Assembly (NCBI RefSeq): GCF_014873705.1
Contig: NZ_JADBDS010000007.1
Coordinates: forward strand, 53,768-117,767
DNA length: 64,000 nucleotides
Reading direction: 5' to 3'
Origin: Mycobacterium sp. OAS707
GTDB taxonomy: Bacteria; Actinomycetota; Actinomycetes; Mycobacteriales; Mycobacteriaceae
This document shows positions 51,202 through 58,263 of this stretch, piece by piece. Each line of letters opens with the position of its first letter. Position 1 is the first letter of the stretch. Made by a program: the position numbers and the translations under genes. Under the pieces are notes generated by a model. It ran no database searches, was not told the DNA's origin, and worked only from the letters and a program-made list of their open reading frames with translations.

Positions 51202-51959
51202 TGTCTTCCGGCGCCGGGGCACCACTGCTGGTCACCGCGGACAGAATCGGCGACATGACGCTGTTGATGGCCGGCGGCCTCCTCGACAGCACCAGCTATC
51301 TGACGTTGCGCGACACCGTCATCAAGGCCGCCCTTGCAGAACCCGCCGCCGTGATCATCGACGTCACTGATCTGGTCGTGCCCGCCACGTCGGCGTGGGC
51401 GGTGTTCACGAGCGCACGCTGGCATGTCGGAACATGGCCCGAGATACCCATCGTGCTGGTGTCCGCCAGCCCCGCCGTGCGTGATGCCCTGAGGCGCAAC
51501 GGGGTGACCCGGTACGTCCCCGTCTACCCCACCGCAGAAGACGCGGCCCTCGGCACTGCTCATCACGGCATTCAGGGACGACGGCGAGCACGAGGCGCCT
51601 TGCCTGCCGATATCAGCAGCTTGGCACATTCACGTCAGCTGGTTGAGGGTTGGCTGTCGGCGTGGAAGCTGGACGAACTGATTCCGGTGACCAAGATCGT
51701 GGCCACCAGCCTCGTCGAAAATGTTCTGCAGCACACCGCGAGCGCGCCGATCATCCGGCTGGAGACCGACGGCGTCACGGTCACGGTGGCCGTCGAAGAC
51801 GAAAGCCACCATCTGGCCGAACTGGCCGAAGCGTCCGACGGGACGCAGATGCCATCGGGTCTGCGCTTCGTGGCCGCACTGTCACGGGTTTGGGGCAATG
51901 CCCCGACTTCGTCCGGAAAAACCGTCTGGGCCGTGCTCGGTCCTGAGAACCGCTTGTAG
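51201..51959 (+). CDS. STAS plus anti-sigma-type ATPase (RsbW-like) fusion
   Basis: Protein of 252 residues. Residues ~12-115 form a STAS-like domain (LMAGGLLDSTSYLTLRDTVI, VIIDVTDLVVPATSAWAVFT; the usual phospho-Ser site region is ATSAW). The C-terminal ~130 residues are a HATPase_c domain of the RsbW/anti-sigma kind (N-box VATSLVENVLQHTAS, G-region SGLRFVAALSRVWG, SGKTVWAVL). Such a fusion combines antagonist and kinase modules in one chain. Gene order CheB-STAS/ATPase-CheR suggests methylation or PAS input to partner-switching control of a sigma factor (inference). Confidence 0.8.
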   Translation: MSSGAGAPLLVTADRIGDMTLLMAGGLLDSTSYLTLRDTVIKAALAEPAAVIIDVTDLVVPATSAWAVFTSARWHVGTWPEIPIVLVSASPAVRDALRRNGVTRYVPVYPTAEDAALGTAHHGIQGRRRARGALPADISSLAHSRQLVEGWLSAWKLDELIPVTKIVATSLVENVLQHTASAPIIRLETDGVTVTVAVEDESHHLAELAEASDGTQMPSGLRFVAALSRVWGNAPTSSGKTVWAVLGPENRL

Positions 51960-52005
51960 CAGAACCGAGTAAGTTCACGGAAGGCCACTCGGCGGACGGG
52001 ACGTG

Positions 52006-53847
52006 ATGGACGAGCAAGTAGGCGACGAGGCTTTCGAGGCTTTATTGCGCTATATGCGCGATTCCCGGGGTTTCGATTTCACGGGTTACAAGCGCTCGTC
52101 GCTGATGCGTCGGGTGCGTCACCGGATGGAGAGAATCGGCGCTGACTCTTTCGAGCGGTACCTCGACACGCTGCAGGCCAGCGCCGACGAGTTCAACGAG
52201 CTCTTCAACACGATCTTGATCAATGTGACGACATTCTTCCGCGATCCGTCCGCGTGGGAGTTTCTCAAGACCGACGTCATACCCAGCCTGCTCGCCGGGA
52301 TCGGACCGAACGATCCCGTCCGCGTGTGGACTGCCGGTTGTGCTTCCGGCGAGGAGCCGTACAGCCTGGCGATGGTGCTTGCCGAGGCGCTCGGCGTCGA
52401 CGCGTTCAGCCGGCGGGTCAAGATCTACGCCACCGACATCGACGAGCACGCCCTTGCGCAGGCGCGGGCGGCGAGTTACGAAGCCAAAGCGGTCGAGTCT
52501 GTTCCAAAAGAGTTGTTGGACAAGTACTTCGATCGCACCGCCGACCGGTTCAACATCCGCAAGGACCTGCGCCGCGCCGTCATATTCGGCCGCAACGATC
52601 TGGTCAGAGACGCGCCGATCTCGCGGGTCGACCTGTTGTCGTGCCGCAACACCCTGATGTACATGAACGGCGAGACACAGCGCGGCGTGTTGAACCGCCT
52701 GCATTACGCGCTTGGCCCACACGGCATCCTGTTCCTTGGCCACGCTGAGATGCTGCTGAGCCATTCCGACCGGTTCACCCCGATCAACCTCGAAGCCAGG
52801 GTGTTCCGGAAGGCGACGGGTTCACATGTGGCTGTCGAAAAGTACGACTCCTCAGCCGCGCTGCTACGCCACGGCGAGTTGGCTGGTCTCAACGCGGTGC
52901 GGGAACTGGCCTTTCGTTCCAACCCGGTGCCCCAGATCGTGGTGACCGGCGATGACACGGTGGCGATGGTCAACGAGCGTGCAGAGCAGATCTTCGGCCT
53001 GTCGGCCCGCGATGTCGGTCGGCTACTGCGCGACCTCGAAGTGTCTTACCGGCCGTTGGAGCTCCGAACGTACCTCGATCAGGTCAAGCACAATCGGCGG
53101 GCCGCCTTGGTGCCGGATGTGCAGTGGCAACGGGCAAGTGGGGAAACCAGCTGGTATGAGGTTCACATCAATCCGCTGACGGATTCCGACAACGGTGTGC
53201 TCGGCATATCCATCGCCTATTTCGACGTGACCACCAACAAGGTATTGGTCGACAAGGTCGTCGACGCGAACAAGCAACTCGAAACCGCTTACGAGGAACT
53301 GCAATCCACCAACGAAGAGCTCGAGACCACCAACGAAGAATTGCAGTCGACTATCGAGGAACTCGAAACCACCAACGAAGAACTACAATCCACCAACGAA
53401 GAGCTCGAGACGATGAACGAGGAGCTGCAGTCGACCAACGACGAGCTGCACACGATCAACGACGAATTGCGGTCCCGCAGCGTCGAACTCGAGACCGCCC
53501 GAACATTCGTCGACTCGCTGGTCGACTCGATCTACCTGGGCATGACGGTCGTCGACAAGGAGATGCGGGTACTGATCTGGAATCGCGGCTGCGAAGAGTT
53601 GTGGGGCCTGCGGACCGAGGAGACGGTCGGGGCGATGCTGCCCGATCTGGACTTCGGGCTGCCTATGGACGAGGTCAAGCAGCTGATCGGTAAGGCGTTC
53701 GTCGACCTCGACTCGTTCGGCGAGGCGACCGTCGACGCGATCAACCGGCGTGGGCGGTCGCTACGGATCCGCGTGTCCTGCACGGCTTTTCGCGACTCCG
53801 CGAATTCCATCAACGGTGCCGTGCTGTTGATGGAGGCGCAGGCCTAG
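52006..53847 (+). CDS. CheR methyltransferase fused to PAS domains through a long coiled coil
   Basis: Protein of 613 residues. The N-terminal CheR domain (1-275) has the SAM motif VWTAGCASGEEPYSLAM, FFRDPSAWEFL and LLSCRNTLMYMNGETQ. Two PAS-like segments flank a charged coiled coil: PAS1 about 290-400 (NPVPQIVVTGDDTVAMVNER), coiled coil about 423-495 made of repeated EELETTNEELQST units, PAS2 about 500-613 (LVDSIYLGMTVVDKEMRVLI). The design is the CheR-PAS half of CheB/CheR-PAS sensor kinases, without the kinase. ATG 52006 is used; GTG 52003 is adjacent. No chemoreceptors are encoded nearby. Confidence 0.9.
   Translation: MDEQVGDEAFEALLRYMRDSRGFDFTGYKRSSLMRRVRHRMERIGADSFERYLDTLQASADEFNELFNTILINVTTFFRDPSAWEFLKTDVIPSLLAGIGPNDPVRVWTAGCASGEEPYSLAMVLAEALGVDAFSRRVKIYATDIDEHALAQARAASYEAKAVESVPKELLDKYFDRTADRFNIRKDLRRAVIFGRNDLVRDAPISRVDLLSCRNTLMYMNGETQRGVLNRLHYALGPHGILFLGHAEMLLSHSDRFTPINLEARVFRKATGSHVAVEKYDSSAALLRHGELAGLNAVRELAFRSNPVPQIVVTGDDTVAMVNERAEQIFGLSARDVGRLLRDLEVSYRPLELRTYLDQVKHNRRAALVPDVQWQRASGETSWYEVHINPLTDSDNGVLGISIAYFDVTTNKVLVDKVVDANKQLETAYEELQSTNEELETTNEELQSTIEELETTNEELQSTNEELETMNEELQSTNDELHTINDELRSRSVELETARTFVDSLVDSIYLGMTVVDKEMRVLIWNRGCEELWGLRTEETVGAMLPDLDFGLPMDEVKQLIGKAFVDLDSFGEATVDAINRRGRSLRIRVSCTAFRDSANSINGAVLLMEAQA
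53278..53475 (+). repeat. In-gene repeat encoding the EELETTNEELQST coiled coil of CheR-PAS
   Basis: A ~21-base unit coding for ELETTNE or ELQSTNE recurs about nine times with synonymous changes. It is a seven-residue heptad array and a potential site of copy-number change. Confidence 0.75.
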
Positions 53848-54236
53848 AGCTGCTGTCGCGCGTCGTTCTCCTCGGCGATCCGTTGCTCGCCCGCGGCCAG
53901 TCGGTGGAACGCGGCGGCTTCGCGGTGACGCTCGGCGGCGTCTTGATGAGCACCGACGTTGCGATCACTGGCCTGCATGGCGACCTGCTCGTGGACCGCG
54001 GCCGCTCGCAGATGGGCCTCTTCCGCGTCGACATGCCGGTTGGCCGCGGCGTGATGTGCCAGGCGGGCCCGTTCGAGGGCTTCGCCCGCACGCACCTTCG
54101 CCTGTTGCACCGCCGCAGTAGTCACCGGCAAGCCGTGAGCCAACTCGTCGAGACGCGTACGCAATTCGTCTGCGCGCCCCCTGGCGCAATCTGCTCGCGA
54201 TTGCGCCGACTGGTCCCCGATTGCCGTGTTGTTCAC
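53844..54236 (-). CDS. Ala/Glu/His-rich helical protein downstream of AraC-type regulator
   Basis: Protein of 130 residues that is almost entirely predicted helix and coiled coil (CARGRADELRTRLDELAHGL, AEEAHLRAAAVHEQVAMQA, EAAAFHRLAAGEQRIAEEN), rich in Ala, Glu, Gln and His. Its GTG start overlaps the stop of the AraC-type gene (GTGA), so both are translated from one mRNA. Histidine-rich helices could bind metal, but nothing proves it. Its stop shares a CTAG with the CheR-PAS gene stop. Confidence 0.6.
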   Translation of the reverse strand: MNNTAIGDQSAQSRADCARGRADELRTRLDELAHGLPVTTAAVQQAKVRAGEALERARLAHHAAANRHVDAEEAHLRAAAVHEQVAMQASDRNVGAHQDAAERHREAAAFHRLAAGEQRIAEENDARQQL

Positions 54237-55243
54237 CCCCGCAAGGTCTGGTGAGGGCTTTGCCCGTACGTCTGACGGTAGAGCACCGCGAACCGTCCGG
54301 TATGGGCAAATCCCCAGCGCGCGGCGATCTCGGTGACCGTGTCGTGTCTGCGGTCAGCGGCCGAGAGCTCCAGGTGCGCATAGTGAAGCCGGATCCGCCG
54401 CAGATACTGCAGTGGCGTCGAGTCCAGATGACGCCGGAACATGTACTGCACCGTTCGGGGCGTGACATGAATGGTCTCGGCGATGTCGGCCAGCGAGATG
54501 TCGTTGGTTGCGTTGGCGTCCATGTATTCGATGGCGCGGCGCAATAACACCGGCCTGCCGTCGGTGAGGTCAGCTGTCGTCGTCTGCGGCCCGGCGGTGT
54601 TCGGGAACGTCGAGAGCATCACCGCGGCCAGCAGCCGGCTTGCATGGCCTGCAATCAGCGGCGTGAGGGGGACGTCGCCCGACAACACGGTCCGTACCAC
54701 GTAGGCGACGGTGTTCTTCCACAACCGTCCGGCCGCCTCGTCCACCGGTTGCAGGCTCGTGAACCGTATCGGCGCCGGCGCCTGCCCGGTCGGAACGCCC
54801 GCGGCAACGCTGGCCACCACTGCGGGATCGAGCAGGACCGCTGTCGCGCGCAGATCGTTGACACGGGAACGGTGCGGAAGATCCGGCTGGCTCAGCAGCG
54901 CGACCTGATCCGCGGCGGCTGCGACGGACAACCCTGCGCACTCGCTGGTGACGCTGCCCCTGGCCGTCCATATGCCGATGACCTTGTTCATCGGATCTGG
55001 GGCGGCCTCGACGTCGCCGGCCACCCGCACCTCGTCGACGGCGAATGTCCCCGCCGCCCTGCGAACATGGGTCAGCAGTGCGTCGTCGCGGCGCCGTTCA
55101 GCGTTCCAGCGCAGCCTCAACCTCACGCCGTACGCCTCCTCGAGGAAGCGCTCGGCTTCACCGGCGTCGGTGAGTCTGACCTGCCAACGGGCCGGCTGTT
55201 CGACTTTCGATGCGAATGTGTCGATTGTGATCACCTCCCGCAT
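54233..55243 (-). CDS. AraC-family transcriptional regulator
   Basis: Regulator of 336 residues. The C-terminal ~100 residues are a double HTH AraC domain (ISLADIAETIHVTPRTVQYM, LRRIRLHYAHLELSAADR, VTEIAARWGFAHTGRFAVLY, QSPHQTLRG). The N-terminal ~220 residues resemble AraC-ligand domains of the type that control amine/choline-related or antimicrobial-stress genes, ligand unknown. ATG 55243 begins the frame though it has no Shine-Dalgarno; a longer in-frame extension to 55294 is less likely. It is coupled to the helical protein downstream. Confidence 0.85.
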   Translation of the reverse strand: MREVITIDTFASKVEQPARWQVRLTDAGEAERFLEEAYGVRLRLRWNAERRRDDALLTHVRRAAGTFAVDEVRVAGDVEAAPDPMNKVIGIWTARGSVTSECAGLSVAAAADQVALLSQPDLPHRSRVNDLRATAVLLDPAVVASVAAGVPTGQAPAPIRFTSLQPVDEAAGRLWKNTVAYVVRTVLSGDVPLTPLIAGHASRLLAAVMLSTFPNTAGPQTTTADLTDGRPVLLRRAIEYMDANATNDISLADIAETIHVTPRTVQYMFRRHLDSTPLQYLRRIRLHYAHLELSAADRRHDTVTEIAARWGFAHTGRFAVLYRQTYGQSPHQTLRG

Positions 55244-55338
55244 GGGGGGGAACAAGCAACGGGGCTGGGGCTCAACCCCCGGTATTCGCACCATACACCG
55301 GTTCTCTGACGGGATTCTTGGCGTACGACGGCGTCGAT

Positions 55339-55344
55339 TAGCCT
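55339..55344 (+). promoter_or_regulatory. -10 box of a leaderless promoter for the SDR gene at 55351
   Basis: TAGCCT ends six bases before GTG 55351; the same spacing and word as the promoter at 8482. No Shine-Dalgarno sequence precedes the GTG. Confidence 0.5.
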
Positions 55345-55350
55345 GACCGG

Positions 55351-56112
55351 GTGTCCGTACTAGACAAGTTCCGACTCGACGACAAGGTCGTCATCGTCAC
55401 CGGTGCGTCCTCCGGTTTAGGTGTGTCATTCGCTCAGGCATGCGCGGAGGCGGGTGCCGACGTGGTCCTGGCGGCCAGACGCGTCGACAAGCTCTACGCC
55501 ACAGCACGTCTCGTCGAAGACGCCGGGCGGCGCGCCGTCACGGTTGCGACGGATGTCGCCGACCCCGCGCAGTGCCAGGCGATGGTGGACGCCGCGATGA
55601 CCGAGTTCGGCCATGTCGACGTGTTGGTCAACAACGCAGGTGTGGGCACAGCGGTGCCCGCAACCCGGGAGACACCCGACGAGTTCCGCGCGGTGATCGA
55701 CATCAACCTCAACGGGTCCTATTGGGCCGCACAGGCTTGCGCGAAGGTCATGCAGCCGGGCAGTTCCATCGTCAACATCTCCAGCGTGCTCGGCATCACC
55801 ACCGCGGGGTTGCCGCAGGCCGCCTACAGCGCGAGCAAGGCCGGCGTGTCGGGCCTGACCCGGGACTTGGCCCAGCAGTGGGGTTCTCGCAAGGGCATCC
55901 GCGTCAACGCGATCGCGCCGGGCTTCTTCGAATCCGAGATGACCGACGCCTACGCGCCCGGCTACATCGAAAGCCTCAAGCCGCGAGTGTTGTTGGGGCG
56001 CATGGGCGATCCGCACGAGTTGGCGGCGACGCTGGTCTGGCTGGCCTCCGATGCAGGCGGATTCGTCACCGGCCAAACCATCGTGGTCGACGGCGGCGTC
56101 ACGATCACCTGA
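55351..56112 (+). CDS. Classical short-chain dehydrogenase/reductase (FabG-like)
   Basis: SDR of 253 residues. Cofactor loop VVIVTGASSGLGVSFAQACA, NNAGVGTAVPATRETPD, catalytic SIVNISSVLGITT (Ser), YSASKAGVSGLTRDLAQQWG (YxxxK), and IAPGFFESEMTDAYAPG. The form with LAARRVDKLYAT favours NADPH. Substrate unknown; followed two bases later by the TrmO-like gene. Confidence 0.9.
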   Translation: MSVLDKFRLDDKVVIVTGASSGLGVSFAQACAEAGADVVLAARRVDKLYATARLVEDAGRRAVTVATDVADPAQCQAMVDAAMTEFGHVDVLVNNAGVGTAVPATRETPDEFRAVIDINLNGSYWAAQACAKVMQPGSSIVNISSVLGITTAGLPQAAYSASKAGVSGLTRDLAQQWGSRKGIRVNAIAPGFFESEMTDAYAPGYIESLKPRVLLGRMGDPHELAATLVWLASDAGGFVTGQTIVVDGGVTIT

Positions 56113-56113
56113 G

Positions 56114-56527
56114 ATGTCCGACGACTTCACGCTGCGACCGATCGGTCACGTCCAGTCACCGGTGACCGATCCGTCGGCGGCCGCGCGCCAGCCAGACGAA
56201 GGCGCCCCCGCCTGCTGGCTGGTGTTCGAGCCCGGTGTGCAAGACGCGCTCGACGGGTTGACCGCAGGCGACGACGTCGTCGTCGTCACGTGGCTGCACC
56301 TCGCCGACCGGACCGTGCTGCAGGTGCACCCCCGCGGGGACACCAGCAGGCCGATGCGCGGAGTGTTCGCGACCAGGTCACAGCATCGACCGAATCCGCT
56401 CGGCATTCACCAGGTCACCGTCCTGGCTGTCGACGATCTGCTGGTTCGCGTGCAGGGTCTGGAGGCGATCGACGGGACACCGATCGTCGATGTCAAGTCG
56501 GCGCTCGAGCCCCGCGGGCAGCGCTGA
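56114..56527 (+). CDS. TrmO/TsaA-family tRNA (N6-threonylcarbamoyladenosine-37) methyltransferase-like protein
   Basis: Protein of 137 residues with the TrmO (YaeB/VirR, UPF0066) signatures: RPIGHVQSPVTDPSAAARQ at the N-terminus, GVFATRSQHRPNPLGIHQVT and VQGLEAIDGTPIVDVKS. The family N6-methylates t6A37 in some tRNAs using SAM. It is at the short end of the family range, like other actinobacterial copies that contain the core alone. It is cotranscribed with the SDR. Confidence 0.82.
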   Translation: MSDDFTLRPIGHVQSPVTDPSAAARQPDEGAPACWLVFEPGVQDALDGLTAGDDVVVVTWLHLADRTVLQVHPRGDTSRPMRGVFATRSQHRPNPLGIHQVTVLAVDDLLVRVQGLEAIDGTPIVDVKSALEPRGQR

Positions 56528-56553
56528 CGCCTTACCCGGCGGATAGGGAAACC

Positions 56554-56571
56554 TTCCCCTCGAACGGGGAA
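56554..56571. terminator. Intrinsic terminator-like hairpin after the TrmO-like gene
   Basis: TTCCCC (56554-56559) and GGGGAA (56566-56571) are perfect arms around TCGAAC, followed by ATCTAACTTTT, an acceptable T-rich tail. It lies 27 bases after the stop codon. Confidence 0.6.
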
Positions 56572-56615
56572 ATCTAACTTTTCAGCGATTACGCAACCGC
56601 TTGGCGCTGGCGACG

Positions 56616-57572
56616 ATGAATGCCATGACGACGACGGAGAAGACGGTGCGGATGCGCATCATCGACGCCAAGACGACGCGGGTGCGCCTTGCCGAGTTGC
56701 CGACCAAGGCACTGCCGAAGGCGGTCAGCGGCATGGACGGCAAGACAGTGCGGATGCGCGCGCTCGACCTGCCGGTCGTGGCCAAAGTCGCCAACACCGT
56801 GCGACAGCGCTACGTCGACCTGGGCACCGCCAAGCGGCCGCCCAGCAAGTGGGAGATCGCTCGCATGGCACTGGTCATCCTGCTGGCGTCGATTCCGATC
56901 CTCGGGATCTCGGTCGACGTTTCCGGCCTGGTGTCGCAGGGCACGACATCGATAGTCGTGATCGTGCTGACCGCGCTGCTGGGAACGCTTGTCGTGTTCG
57001 CACCCCACCGGACCGACATGATCGTCGGCCGTGGCCTGATGGCAGGCATGGTGGCCTGCATCGTCTACGACGGGGCCCGGCTGTTCGCCGTGCACGTCCT
57101 CGGGCTGATGGGCGACTTCATCCCGGTGATGGGCTCCTTTGTCACCGGCGAGCCGGACACCACGGGCAGTGCGGCGGTCGGCTACATCTGGCGCTACATC
57201 GGCGACGCGGGCGGACTGGGTGTTGCCTTCTTCGTTGTCGCGTTCGCGCTGGGCATCGATCGGTGGAAGAGCGTCTACGCGGTGCTGGCCTCGGTCGCCT
57301 TCGCTGTCTTCCCCACCTGGGCGGGCTTGATGGCAACCGTCGCGCTGCTTCCGCGCGGCGAGGAGATGATGTTCCCGCTGAATCCCGCCACCGTCATCAT
57401 CACCCTGGTCGGGCACTTGATCTTCGGTTTCGTCCTCGGGCTCGCCTTCCTGAAGGCGCCGCGCGGACGGGAGCGTAGCGAGTGGCCGTGGCCCCCGATC
57501 CTGGAAACCGCCCTGGTCAAGCGTGCCACCGCGGCCGCCCGGAAGGTCATCGGTCCGCCCCAGACCGCATGA
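56616..57572 (+). CDS. Conserved mycobacterial multi-pass membrane protein
   Basis: Protein of 318 residues. The first ~85 residues are polar and basic (MTTTEKTVRMRIIDAKTTRV, RAELPTK-type repeats, KRPPSKWEIARMALVILLAS), then about seven transmembrane helices follow (TTSIVVIVLTALLGTLVVFA; GLGVAFFVVAFALGIDRWKS; VITLVGHLIFGFVLGLAFLK). The N-terminal repeats of KTVRMR and RMRALDL are unusual. Start choice among ATG 56601, 56616 and 56625 is open. No function can be assigned. It lies just before the very stable hairpin at 57586. Confidence 0.68.
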   Translation: MNAMTTTEKTVRMRIIDAKTTRVRLAELPTKALPKAVSGMDGKTVRMRALDLPVVAKVANTVRQRYVDLGTAKRPPSKWEIARMALVILLASIPILGISVDVSGLVSQGTTSIVVIVLTALLGTLVVFAPHRTDMIVGRGLMAGMVACIVYDGARLFAVHVLGLMGDFIPVMGSFVTGEPDTTGSAAVGYIWRYIGDAGGLGVAFFVVAFALGIDRWKSVYAVLASVAFAVFPTWAGLMATVALLPRGEEMMFPLNPATVIITLVGHLIFGFVLGLAFLKAPRGRERSEWPWPPILETALVKRATAAARKVIGPPQTA

Positions 57573-57585
57573 CCTGGCCGCACCC

Positions 57586-57625
57586 CGCCGCGGGTCGTCG
57601 AGGAATTGTCCGACGACCCGCGGCG
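57586..57625. terminator. Very stable hairpin between membrane protein and FHA genes
   Basis: CGCCGCGGGTCGTCG (57586-57600) and CGACGACCCGCGGCG (57611-57625) are 15-base perfect arms around a ten-base loop. It is 14 bases after the membrane-protein stop and 21 bases before the FHA start; without a T-run it would work as a mycobacterial GC-type terminator. Confidence 0.7.
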
Positions 57626-57645
57626 CTTGGGCCAGAATTGCCACC

Positions 57646-58263
57646 ATGTCGTGCCACTTGGAAGTGTCGAAGCCGTCCGGCCGGGAATTGATCCCGTTGA
57701 CCGGTCAGCGAGTGACCATCGGTAAGGCCTCGAGCAACGAGGTGCCCCTCGAGCACGACGAAACCGTCTCCCGGTTGCACGCCGTGTTGGAGAACCTCGG
57801 GTTTGCGTGGTCGATCCGGGACATGGGCAGCCGCAACGGCACGTATCTCAACGGCGAACGGATCACCGCCGAACGCGTCCTGCGGTCCAAAGACGAGGTG
57901 CGTGTCGGCAAGACACGGCTGATCTTCTGGGAGGTGCGCGACTCGGGGGCAGGAAAACTCGACGAGGAAACCGTGATGGCCAAACCCGTCGAGCAGCCGC
58001 CACAGCTCACCAGGCGCGAACTTGACGTGCTCGTGGTCTTGTGCCGCCCCCTGGTCTCCGATGACCCCTTCCCCGAGCCGGCGTCGGTGAAGCGGATGGC
58101 CACCGAGCTGTTCGTGACCGAGGCCGCCGTCAAACAGCACCTGCAGAACATGTACGACAAGTTCGCGATCCCCTCTGAGGGAGACCGGCGAGTCCGGCTG
58201 GCCAACGAAGCGCTGCGGCGCGGCGCTGTCACCATCGCCCAGCTGCGCGACACCCCTAAATGA
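57646..58263 (+). CDS. FHA-domain regulator with C-terminal LuxR-type HTH
   Basis: Protein of 205 residues. An FHA domain occupies about 25-95 (VTIGKASSNEVPLEHDETVS, RLHAVLEN, DMGSRNGTYLNGERI), which binds phosphothreonine. The C-terminal third has a LuxR/GerE-like HTH (LTRRELDVLVVLCRPL, ATELFVTEAAVKQHLQNMYD) that should bind DNA. It is convergent with, and overlaps by eight bases, the Ser/Thr kinase gene, so it is a natural candidate for kinase-controlled DNA binding. A CAGAAT box seven bases before the ATG suggests a leaderless start. Confidence 0.88.
   Translation: MSCHLEVSKPSGRELIPLTGQRVTIGKASSNEVPLEHDETVSRLHAVLENLGFAWSIRDMGSRNGTYLNGERITAERVLRSKDEVRVGKTRLIFWEVRDSGAGKLDEETVMAKPVEQPPQLTRRELDVLVVLCRPLVSDDPFPEPASVKRMATELFVTEAAVKQHLQNMYDKFAIPSEGDRRVRLANEALRRGAVTIAQLRDTPK

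Noticed and set aside
53278..53475. CRISPR-like or mobile repeat array
   Set aside because: The repeats are in frame inside the CheR-PAS gene and encode a coiled coil; no unique spacers.
50194..53847. Complete chemotaxis system
   Set aside because: No CheA, CheW, chemoreceptor, or flagellar genes in the window; only CheB and CheR-type domains with STAS/ATPase.
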